Assembly (NCBI RefSeq): GCF_000423225.1
Contig: NZ_AUHO01000007.1
Location: 434,001 to 498,000, forward strand
Direction of reading: 5' to 3'
Length of the DNA: 64,000 nt
Source: Kaistia adipata DSM 17808
GTDB taxonomy: Bacteria > Pseudomonadota > Alphaproteobacteria > Rhizobiales > Kaistiaceae
A program made the position numbers and the translations under genes. This document shows, in pieces, positions 51,443 through 59,118 of this stretch. Each line of letters begins with the position of its first letter. Position 1 is the first letter of the stretch. The notes beneath the pieces were generated by a model that was given only the letters and a program-made list of their open reading frames with translations, did no database searches and was not told the origin of the DNA.

Positions 51443-53650
51443 ATGGCGGCCAAGGCCAATTTTTCGATCACGCGTCCCCCGGAACCGGTCGTCGAGGGTG
51501 GGACGGCGTTCGATCCGTTTTCGGACCAGATCGATCTGTCCGGGCTGTTCGCGCTGCTGTTCCGGCAATGGCTGCTGATCCTGGTCACGCTGGCGCTGTT
51601 CCTCGGCGCGGCCTTCGCCTATGTCACGACCGCCGCCAAGGTCTATCAGGCGACGACGCGCGTCCTGCTCGACCCGCGCGACAAGCAATTGGTCGGGCCC
51701 GAGGTGGTGCGGCCGACGCAGGGCGTCGACCTGTCCTGGATCGAGACACAGGTGGATCTCGTCACCGCCTCGGCGACGCTCCGCAAGGTGGTCGACAGCG
51801 AGAACCTGATCAACAGTCCCGAATTCGGCGGCGGCGGCGACGCGCCGGACCTCGACAAGGTGCTGACGACCTTCGCCAAGCATGTCCGGGCCGAACGTGC
51901 CGCCGAGACCTATGTCATCGACGTGATCGTCTCGTCGCGCTCGCCCGAGGAGGCGGCGCGGCTGTCGAACGCGGTCGCCGAGGCCTTCATCACCAGCCTG
52001 ACGGAAGCGAAGCAGAACGCGGCGCGCCAGGCCAATCTCCTGATCGCCCGGCAGGTCAGCGACCTGCAGGCGAAGTCGCGCGAGGCCGATGAACGCGTCG
52101 AGGCCTACCGCAAGCAGCACGGCTTCGTGCAGGTCGACGGCCGCTCCGTCGACGAACAGACTCTGACGCAATTGAACGAGGCGAATGTCGCGGCGCGGCT
52201 GAAGGCCGACGAGGCCTCGGCCCGGCTGGCGCGGCTCGATTCGATCGCGCGCAGCAGCGACGGCGACCTTGCCTCAGCGCTTTCGACGATCGATTCGTCC
52301 GTCCTCGCCCGTCTGAAGCTCGACTACGCCGCGGCGCTGCGCCAGCAGACCGAGCTCGGCGAGACGCTGGGCGGACGGCATCCGCGCATGCAGACGGCCG
52401 CGGCCGATGTCGCCCGCTCGCGCAGCCTGATCAAGACCGAGCTCCACGCGCTAGCCGCCAAGGCGCGGGTCGAGGCCGACCTCGCCAAGTCGCAGGTCGC
52501 CAGCACGGCGGCGGCGCTGGCGGCGGCGACCAACAAGGTCAACGAGACCAGCGAGGCCAGCGTCACGCTGCGCGATCTCGAGGGCGAGGCGTCGATCCGG
52601 CGCGACGCCTATCGCGCCTTCGTGGCGCGGGCGCAGGAAACCGGCCTGCAGGAGAACCTGCAGGTTTCAGACGCGCGCATCATCGGCCCGGCCCCCATAC
52701 CGCTCTATCCATCCTGGCCGAAGAAGAAGATCATCCTCGGCCTGGCTGGCATTGGCGGCCTTGGCGTCGGCATGGCGCTCGCGCTCTATCGCGGCCGCGC
52801 CCGGCTGCTGCGGCCGGCGCGCGAGGCGACGTTGGCCCTGTCCGCGCCGCCCGCTCCGACGCCGTCGATCCAGTCCCCCGAGCCCGACACCGAGGCGCGT
52901 GTCGCGGCGAGGGATCGCGGCAATGATGAGCTGGCCGAAATCGCGGTCCCGGGATCGCTGACGGCCGGGGCGTCGCTCGGCGAGGCGGCGGCCGGCGCGC
53001 TGCTCGACGGCGTCGCCCAGGACGGCGCGATCGGCTTCCGCGCGCTGGCGGAACAGCTGACCCGGCCGGCCGACACGACGGGCCCGGCCGTCCATATCCT
53101 GTTTGGCACCGTCGCCAGCGGCGCGATCGCCTCGGTCGCCTACGGCCTCGCCCGCGCGGTGGCGGAACCGGCCGTCGAGACGCTGCTGATCGACGCCAAT
53201 ACCGGCGCGGTTACCGCCGCCTCGGCCCTGATCGGCCAGGACGCGCATGGCATTCTCGACGTGGCGCTCAGCAATGCCGATCCGGCCGCGATCGGAACCC
53301 GGCTCGACGGCGCCTCGATCGTCCTGCTGCCGGCCGCGAGTGCGGCCCGCAGCGCCGAGATCGAGCATCATGGCGACCGGCTGGTCGAGACGGTTCGCGA
53401 TGTCGCCGACGGCTTCGAGCGCGTGGTCGTCGATCTCGGCCCCTCCTGTCCACCGCCCCTGTTCAATGCCCTTCTGTCGATCGCCGACGATGCGGTGATG
53501 GTGGTCGACGCGGAGGAGGCGGGCACGCCGGTGATCGCGTCTGCCTATGCCGATCTGCGCGCGCTGGTGCCGGAGCTGCGCGGCATGGTAGTCGTGCGGA
53601 CATCGTCCCCCGCCATCGAGCCGTCCGAGCCTGCCGCGACGGTTTCCTGA
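51443..53650 (+). CDS. Wzc/GumC-like chain-length regulator with degenerate kinase domain
   Basis: A 735-residue polysaccharide co-polymerase. Membrane segment 1 is at about 36-60 (LFALLFRQWLLILVTLALFLGAAFAYV); the periplasmic part contains a Wzz domain (VYQATTRVLLDPRDKQLVGPEV), long helices and the GNVR-like region (VTLRDLEGEASIRRDAYRAFVARAQE); segment 2 is at about 430-449. The cytoplasmic domain (about 551-735) has the place of the tyrosine kinase but no Walker A lysine (HILFGTVASGAIASVAYGL) and a weak second Walker motif (TLLIDANTGAV). There is no C-terminal tyrosine cluster. Start at 51443 (MAAKANFSITRPPEPV). It likely controls EPS length without autophosphorylation. Confidence 0.85.
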   Translation: MAAKANFSITRPPEPVVEGGTAFDPFSDQIDLSGLFALLFRQWLLILVTLALFLGAAFAYVTTAAKVYQATTRVLLDPRDKQLVGPEVVRPTQGVDLSWIETQVDLVTASATLRKVVDSENLINSPEFGGGGDAPDLDKVLTTFAKHVRAERAAETYVIDVIVSSRSPEEAARLSNAVAEAFITSLTEAKQNAARQANLLIARQVSDLQAKSREADERVEAYRKQHGFVQVDGRSVDEQTLTQLNEANVAARLKADEASARLARLDSIARSSDGDLASALSTIDSSVLARLKLDYAAALRQQTELGETLGGRHPRMQTAAADVARSRSLIKTELHALAAKARVEADLAKSQVASTAAALAAATNKVNETSEASVTLRDLEGEASIRRDAYRAFVARAQETGLQENLQVSDARIIGPAPIPLYPSWPKKKIILGLAGIGGLGVGMALALYRGRARLLRPAREATLALSAPPAPTPSIQSPEPDTEARVAARDRGNDELAEIAVPGSLTAGASLGEAAAGALLDGVAQDGAIGFRALAEQLTRPADTTGPAVHILFGTVASGAIASVAYGLARAVAEPAVETLLIDANTGAVTAASALIGQDAHGILDVALSNADPAAIGTRLDGASIVLLPAASAARSAEIEHHGDRLVETVRDVADGFERVVVDLGPSCPPPLFNALLSIADDAVMVVDAEEAGTPVIASAYADLRALVPELRGMVVVRTSSPAIEPSEPAATVS

Positions 53651-53660
53651 AAGCCTCAGC

Positions 53661-54719
53661 ATGTCCGGTTCTCCCGTGCTCTACGTCGACGAGAGCCATC
53701 TCGGTCGTTTCGTGACCGGGCTGGAACGAATCACGCTCGAGCTGTTCTCGGCCGAGGCGCTGGCGCCGCTCCCGGTCGTGCCGGTTCACGCCAAGGGCGT
53801 GCGCGGCATGATCGCCGCCCAGACCATGCGCCTGCCGCGGCGGCTCGGCTCCAACCGGCGGTCGCTGGCGCTCTGTCCCGGCTTTCCGCCGTCGATCCCG
53901 ATGACGCTTTTCGGCGACCGGGTCATCCCCTACATCCACGACACCTTCCTGCTCACGCGCCCGCAGGACCTCAACTGGCGTGCCCGCATTTACATGGTGC
54001 CGGCCTTCGCCTTCGCGCTGAAGCGGCTGCGCTGGCTGCTGGTCAATTCCGAGACGACGCGGTCGGAGCTCTCCGCCTTCGCCCGCCCCGATGCCGAGAT
54101 CTCGCTCTACCGCCCGCGCGTGCGCGACGTCTTCGGCATCGCCGAGCAGGCGGCGCGGCCGCGCGGCTGGGCGCCGGGTGAGACGCTGCGGCTGATCGCC
54201 ATCGGCACGATCGAGCCGCGCAAGAACCTGCGCGCCGCCGCCCGCATCGTCGCGGCGCTGCGGGAGCAGGGCATTCCGGCGCAGCTCGATCTCGTCGGCC
54301 GGCTCGGCTGGGGCGACGAGGTCGAGGCGCTGCGGCAGATGCCGGGCGTAACGCTGCACGGCTACCAGCCGCCGGAACGCGTGCGCGCCCTCATCGGCGA
54401 GGCGCATGCGCTGATCACCACCTCGCATGACGAAGGGCTGGGGCTGACCCCGCTCGAGGCCCAGCATGGCGGCCTCGCCGTCATCGCCTCCGACATCAAG
54501 GTTTTCCGCGAGGCGCTTGGGCAATCCGGCTGGATGGTCGACCCCGCCGATCCCGCCGCGAGCGCCGCCCGGATCGCCGCGAAGTTGGCCGGTCCCGACG
54601 GGCTCGCCGCCGCCTCGGCGCTCGCCAGGGCCAATCTGGCGCGCTGGAACGGCGCGGCGGAACGGGATCACGCCGCGCTGATTGAACGGCTTTCGGCGCG
54701 GCTCGCGGCGCAGGGCTAG
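53661..54719 (+). CDS. glycosyltransferase, GT4 family
   Basis: A 352-residue GT-B glycosyltransferase. The N-terminal half has VDESHLGRFVTGLERITLELF and YIHDTFLLTRPQDLNW; the C-terminal half has the GT4 pattern LIAIGTIEPRKNLRAAARIV, LHGYQPPERVRALIGEAHALITTSHDEGLGLTPLEAQHGGLAVIAS with the retaining-type EX7E (Glu in DEGLGLTPLE). It adds one sugar to the EPS repeat unit at the inner membrane. It starts 10 bp after the Wzc-like gene. The last four bases overlap the end of the opposing GH10 gene. Confidence 0.87.
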   Translation: MSGSPVLYVDESHLGRFVTGLERITLELFSAEALAPLPVVPVHAKGVRGMIAAQTMRLPRRLGSNRRSLALCPGFPPSIPMTLFGDRVIPYIHDTFLLTRPQDLNWRARIYMVPAFAFALKRLRWLLVNSETTRSELSAFARPDAEISLYRPRVRDVFGIAEQAARPRGWAPGETLRLIAIGTIEPRKNLRAAARIVAALREQGIPAQLDLVGRLGWGDEVEALRQMPGVTLHGYQPPERVRALIGEAHALITTSHDEGLGLTPLEAQHGGLAVIASDIKVFREALGQSGWMVDPADPAASAARIAAKLAGPDGLAAASALARANLARWNGAAERDHAALIERLSARLAAQG

Positions 54720-55870
54720 CCCCTGCGGCGCGTCTCGAACGCCGCGAGCATCGCGTCGCGGGCCGGCTTCGGTTCGAAAGCGGCGTCGAAGGGCAGGGGG
54801 CGCGGTAGCCGGGTCGCGTCCGCATCGAGTCGCAGCATCTCGTGCACGTACCAGCTGGCGGAATCGGCCAGCTGCCAGGTGATCACCGTGGTCACCGCCG
54901 GCACGGTCAGCACCGCGGTCAGGAAATCGCGATAGCGGGCCGCCACCGCCGCGTCGCGCGCCGCGATGTCGTCGGGAAAGGCGGTGTCGTCGATATCGAG
55001 TTCGGTGATCCAGATCTCGACCTTCCGCTCGGCGAGCTGGTGCAGGAAGTCGGCGAAGCCGGCATCGTAAAAGGGCTGGCCGGGGTTCAAATGCCCCTGC
55101 AGGCCGACCGCGTCGAGACGCACGCCCGCGTCCTGCAGCGTGTCGACCAGCCGGAGCAGGCCGCTGCGTATCCTGGCGCCGTCCTCCGTCCACGCCTCCG
55201 CCAAGGCCTCGTTCAGCACCAGTCGCCCCGCCGGATCGGCCGCCTGCGCGCGCTGGAAGGCGCGGACGACGTAGTCGGGCCCGAAGGCCCGCAGCCAGGG
55301 GCCGTCGCGATAGTCACCGGCAAGGCCATGCCCCGGCCAGAACGGCTCGTTGACGACGTTCCAGGAGGGCAGGCGCCCGGCGAAATGGCCGACTGTCTCG
55401 TCGACATGGCGGTCGAGCGCCTTGCGCAGCTCGCTGGTGGAGAGCTTCATCAGCCAGTCCGGCCGGCTCTCGTTCCAGGCCAGCGCGTGGCCGTGCACGG
55501 GCGTGTGGCTCGGCGCGGCGAAGGCGAGGATCGCCTCGGCGTCGCCGGTGAGGAACTGGTCCGCCGAGGGTCGGAGATTGCCGAAAATCAGCGCCCAGTC
55601 GACGGTGAGGATGCCGGCCTCGCGCAGATAGAGCGCCGCTTGCGCCGGGGTGACGAGCGTGTCGGCCGCGATCGAGGTGCCGAAGGTGACGCCGGCGCGG
55701 GCGGCGGCCGATCCGAGGCTGTCGCGCGGTCGGGCCGTCGCGCCGAGCGGCGGCATCGCGCCGAACATGACGCCGGCCTGCAGAATTGCGCGACGGGTTG
55801 GCTTCAAGGGGGGGGGCCGATCCTCGGGTTCCAGTCTTTTTAACCTCTCAGTTCTATCGATATCGGGCAA
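54716..55870 (-). CDS. GH10 endo-beta-1,4-glycanase (xylanase-like) with Tat-like leader
   Basis: Family 10 glycoside hydrolase of 384 residues. Catalytic glutamates are Glu175 in WNVVNEPFW (acid/base) and Glu290 in IWITELDIDD (nucleophile); VHGHALAWNESRPDWL holds the substrate histidine. The N-terminus has a twin-arginine-like leader, PTRRAILQAGVMFGAMPPLGATA (about 25-47), so export is expected. Codons 19-21 lie in a nine-C run (55808-55816 on the plus strand). It sits within an EPS cluster, pointing against its neighbours, and probably trims the exported polymer or a similar beta-1,4 backbone rather than feeding on plant xylan. ATG at 55870 assumed. Confidence 0.86.
   Translation of the reverse strand: MPDIDRTERLKRLEPEDRPPPLKPTRRAILQAGVMFGAMPPLGATARPRDSLGSAAARAGVTFGTSIAADTLVTPAQAALYLREAGILTVDWALIFGNLRPSADQFLTGDAEAILAFAAPSHTPVHGHALAWNESRPDWLMKLSTSELRKALDRHVDETVGHFAGRLPSWNVVNEPFWPGHGLAGDYRDGPWLRAFGPDYVVRAFQRAQAADPAGRLVLNEALAEAWTEDGARIRSGLLRLVDTLQDAGVRLDAVGLQGHLNPGQPFYDAGFADFLHQLAERKVEIWITELDIDDTAFPDDIAARDAAVAARYRDFLTAVLTVPAVTTVITWQLADSASWYVHEMLRLDADATRLPRPLPFDAAFEPKPARDAMLAAFETRRRG
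55808..55816. repeat. nine-base G/C homopolymer in GH10 coding sequence
   Basis: Nine consecutive G on the plus strand encode the prolines at residues 19-21 of the GH10 protein, before its export signal. A change of one base would shift the frame and remove the enzyme. Confidence 0.8.
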
Positions 55871-55926
55871 GGCGCGGGTGCGGGCCCGGCGATGCCGGTC
55901 GCGGGCATGGGAATCGGGAATCGGGG

Positions 55927-56751
55927 ATGGACGGGATGGCGGAACGAGGCAGCGAACGGACGGGCGCTGAGATCACGCAGGCGCAGGGGCCGGCGGATCT
56001 TGTCCGCATCAACGAGGGGCGGATCAACATCGCCACGCAGGCGGAGCTGATCCGGCGCGTCGTCGCCGATGCCAGGCTGCATCGCAGCGGTTCCGTCTTC
56101 ACCCTGAACCTCGACCATCTCGTCAAGCTGCGCGAGGATGCGCGCTTCCGTACCGCCTATGACGCGGCCACCTATGTCAGCGCCGACGGCGCGCCGGTGG
56201 TGAAGATCGCGCGCCGCCAGGGGCACGCGGTCGACCGGGTGACCGGCGCCGATCTCGTCCTGCCGCTCTGCAAGGCGGCGGCCGCCGCCGGCGTCTCCAT
56301 CCATCTCTTCGGCACCTCCGACGTCATCCGCGACGCCGCGGCGCGCCAACTCCTGGCCGATGTTCCCGGTCTCGTCATCGCCGGCTCGGAATCTCCGCCG
56401 CGCGGCTTCGATCCGGAGGGCGAGGCCGCTCGCGGCGCGGCCGAGCGCATCGCCGCCTCGGGCGCCGGCATCTGCTTCGTCGCGCTCGGCGCGCCCAAGC
56501 AGGAGCTCTTCGCCCACGCCGCCGTCGAGCGGTCGACGGGCGTGATGTTCATCTGCATCGGCGCCGCGCTCGATTTCATCTCGGGCCACAGCAAGCGCGC
56601 GCCGGCGATCTTCCAGCATACCGGCACCGAATGGGTCTGGCGCTTCCTGCAGGAGCCGAGCCGCCTCGGCATGCGCTATGCGCGCTCGATGGCCTATTAC
56701 CTCGGCTACCTGATAAAAGGGCCGGACAAGTCCCGCGACAGGCGGGGCTGA
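55927..56751 (+). CDS. WecB/TagA/CpsF-family glycosyltransferase (GT26)
   Basis: A 274-residue inverting glycosyltransferase: VFTLNLDHLVKLREDARFRTAYDAATYVSADGAPVVKIARRQG, RVTGADLVLPLCKAAAAAGVSIHLFG, and FVALGAPKQELFAHAAVERSTGVMFICIGAALDFISG, all typical of family 26. The Asp-Gly-Ala-Pro-Val motif (SADGAPVV) and GAPKQE are family signatures. ATG at 55927 (MDGMAERGSERT) chosen; the longer frame runs into the GH10 leader region. It lies 12 bp before the next glycosyltransferase gene. Confidence 0.9.
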   Translation: MDGMAERGSERTGAEITQAQGPADLVRINEGRINIATQAELIRRVVADARLHRSGSVFTLNLDHLVKLREDARFRTAYDAATYVSADGAPVVKIARRQGHAVDRVTGADLVLPLCKAAAAAGVSIHLFGTSDVIRDAAARQLLADVPGLVIAGSESPPRGFDPEGEAARGAAERIAASGAGICFVALGAPKQELFAHAAVERSTGVMFICIGAALDFISGHSKRAPAIFQHTGTEWVWRFLQEPSRLGMRYARSMAYYLGYLIKGPDKSRDRRG

Positions 56752-56763
56752 GGGTTCCATCGC

Positions 56764-57954
56764 ATGACGCACCGGCTGACCATGTTGCATCCGATCGATC
56801 CGCGCGGCTCCAAGGTCGGCGGCATCGAAACGCATGTGCGGCTGATGTTCGAGCGCCATCCGCCGGATTTCTCCGTGCTGCTGGTCGGGGTCGACGAGCG
56901 CGGCGACCTCGAGCTCGGCAAGGTGGTCAAGCTGCCGGTCGGCGACCACACGATCGACTTCCTGCCCGTCGTGCATATCCCGGATCGCGAGATCCACGGC
57001 GCCGCGAAAAAACTCTGGCAGTCGGTGACGCTGCGCTTCGCGCTCGGCGCGCTGCGCTATCTGCCGACGATCCGCAAACTCGGCGCCGCGCCGCAGGCGA
57101 CGACGGAGCTGCAGCGCTTCGAATTCGCGCCGATCGGGCGGATGCTCGGGCGGCCCGTCGTGCAACTCGTGCATGGCGAGGGCAGCCGCAAGGACCAGAT
57201 GGATTCGCTGATCAAGCGCTTCTGGTACATCAACGCCGTCAACGAGCGCATCGCACTCCGCCTCGCCAGCCGCATCGTCTGCGTCAACCAGAACATCATC
57301 GAGCGCTTCAAGAAGGTGATGCCGCAATTCGTGGCGAAGTCGGAGCTTTTGACCGTCTCGGTCGACATGGACCGCTTCGCGTTGGCGCCATTCTCGCAGG
57401 ACGACGTCTTCCGCATCGTCTTCGCCGGCCGCCTCGATACCTTCAAGGACCCGCCCCTGATGTTCGAGACCATGCGCCGCCTGCATCAGGCGCGCGAGGG
57501 GCGGTTCGAATTCCACTATATCGGCACCAGCGATCCCCATCGCTTCGCCGAGTTCGCCGCGATCGAGCCGTTCACGGTGCGGCACGGCTTCCAGAATTCG
57601 GAGGGCGTGGCGGCGATCATGCGGCAGTGCCATGCCGGCGTGCTGACCTCGTTCTTCGAGGGCATGCCCTGCTATCTCCTGGAACTGCTGTCGACCGGCC
57701 GGCCGGTCGGCGCGATCCGCCTGCCGCAGTTCGACCCGCTGATCGTCCAGGGGGAGAGCGGCTTCCTGGTCGAGCGCCCCGCCGATCCCGTGGCCTCGGC
57801 GGAGCAGATGACGGCCGGCTTCCTCAGGCTCTTCGACGACATCCGCTCCGGTCGCCTCGACCCGGCGGTGATCCGCGCCAAGGCGGTTCCCTATTCGACC
57901 AAGGTGCAGATGCCGAAGCTGTTCGAGCGCCACCGCGAACTCGCGCGCGCCTAG
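56764..57954 (+). CDS. glycosyltransferase, GT4-like
   Basis: A 396-residue GT-B enzyme. MLHPIDPRGSKVGGIETHVRLMFERHPPDF at the N-terminus has the GGxExH motif; the C-terminal half has FRIVFAGRLDTFKDPPLMFETMRRLH and VLTSFFEGMPCYLLELLSTGRPVGAIRLPQF with the EX7E glutamates. It adds a sugar to the EPS repeat unit. It is convergent with the next gene 12 bp downstream. Donor sugar not predictable. Confidence 0.86.
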   Translation: MTHRLTMLHPIDPRGSKVGGIETHVRLMFERHPPDFSVLLVGVDERGDLELGKVVKLPVGDHTIDFLPVVHIPDREIHGAAKKLWQSVTLRFALGALRYLPTIRKLGAAPQATTELQRFEFAPIGRMLGRPVVQLVHGEGSRKDQMDSLIKRFWYINAVNERIALRLASRIVCVNQNIIERFKKVMPQFVAKSELLTVSVDMDRFALAPFSQDDVFRIVFAGRLDTFKDPPLMFETMRRLHQAREGRFEFHYIGTSDPHRFAEFAAIEPFTVRHGFQNSEGVAAIMRQCHAGVLTSFFEGMPCYLLELLSTGRPVGAIRLPQFDPLIVQGESGFLVERPADPVASAEQMTAGFLRLFDDIRSGRLDPAVIRAKAVPYSTKVQMPKLFERHRELARA

Positions 57955-57966
57955 GCCTTTTTCCGT

Positions 57967-59037
57967 TCAGCCCTTCCGCAGGATTCCGTCGAGCAGCGCC
58001 GCCCAGGCGGCGAAGCCCGTTTCGCTCGAAAAATGCTGCGCGCGTTCGATGCGCGGCGCCGGGTCGCCTGGATGGTCGAGGGCTTCGTCGATTGCGCCCG
58101 CCATCGCAGCCACGTCGCCGACGGGGACCAGCGTGCCGTAGCGGCCGCCGTCGAGGATCTCGCGCGGGCCGGCGCAACGCGTCGAGACGACCGGGAGGCC
58201 GGCTGCCAGCGCTTCCACCGCGACCATGCCGAAGGCCTCGGTGCGCGAGGGGATCGCGCAGAGCCGGGCGCGGGCATAGAGCGGCGCCGGATCGGTGAAG
58301 CCGGCGAAACGGACGCGGCCGGCCACGCCTTCGGCTCCGGCCAGGGCCTCGAGCGCGGCGCGCTCGGACCCCTCGCCGGCGATGGTGAGCGTCGCGTCGC
58401 GATGGGTGACCCGGGCGAAGGCGCGGATCAGGTCATCAAAGCCCTTCTCGCGCGACAGGCGGCCGACGGCGACGATCTCCGGCGGTCGCGCGGCCAGCGT
58501 GGCGGTGTCGATCACGGCCGGCAGGATCGGCACGGGATTGTAGATCCGGACCGTCTTGTCGGCCTCGGCGCCCCAGCGGTCGATCATCACCGCGCGGAGC
58601 GTGTCAGAGACGCAGACGATCCGGCTGCAGGACTTGGTCAGGATCGGCATGCCGTAATAGGCGGCGGCGCTCAGTTTTCCGGTCCGGTATTCCTCGAAGC
58701 CATGGAAGGAGACGACGAGCGGCACGGAGGAGCGGGCCCAGAGGCGCGCCAGCGCCAGCTTGGTGGCGTTGCCGGAGAGCGCGGAGAGCGCCACGTCGGG
58801 CCGGAAGCGGCGGAGGAGGGCGGCAAGCGCCGCGATCTGGGCGCGGTTGCCGGGCGGTAGGATCTCGACGTTGACGGCGGGGTCGATCGGCCCGGCCTGG
58901 TCGCCGGCGCCATCGACCGCCAGGATGACCTCGTCGCCCGTGGAGGCGAAATGCGAGGCGAGCATCGCCCAGACCCGCTCGGCGCCGCCACCGCCCGCCA
59001 GCGAGCGCGTGTAAAAGAGAAACTTACGCTTTGCCAT
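57967..59037 (-). CDS. glycosyltransferase, GT4 family
   Basis: A 356-residue GT4 enzyme: FYTRSLAGGGGAERVWAMLASHFASTGDEVILAV, ALSALSGNATKLALARLWARSSVPLVVSFHGFEEY, then EIVAVGRLSREKGFDDLIRAF and IPSRTEAFGMVAVEALAAGLPVVSTRCAGPREIL with the conserved EX7E. ATG at 59037 (MAKRKFLFYTRSLAGG) preferred to 59052. It stands alone on the minus strand among rightward EPS genes, divergent from the GINT1-like gene (about 80 bp apart). Confidence 0.89.
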   Translation of the reverse strand: MAKRKFLFYTRSLAGGGGAERVWAMLASHFASTGDEVILAVDGAGDQAGPIDPAVNVEILPPGNRAQIAALAALLRRFRPDVALSALSGNATKLALARLWARSSVPLVVSFHGFEEYRTGKLSAAAYYGMPILTKSCSRIVCVSDTLRAVMIDRWGAEADKTVRIYNPVPILPAVIDTATLAARPPEIVAVGRLSREKGFDDLIRAFARVTHRDATLTIAGEGSERAALEALAGAEGVAGRVRFAGFTDPAPLYARARLCAIPSRTEAFGMVAVEALAAGLPVVSTRCAGPREILDGGRYGTLVPVGDVAAMAGAIDEALDHPGDPAPRIERAQHFSSETGFAAWAALLDGILRKG

Positions 59038-59118
59038 TAGCCTCGAATCCACCCACCCGGAGCCGTTCGCCTCCGAGCCCTAATGCCTGATGCGCTCCGC
59101 GCCAAGGGAGATGAGACG

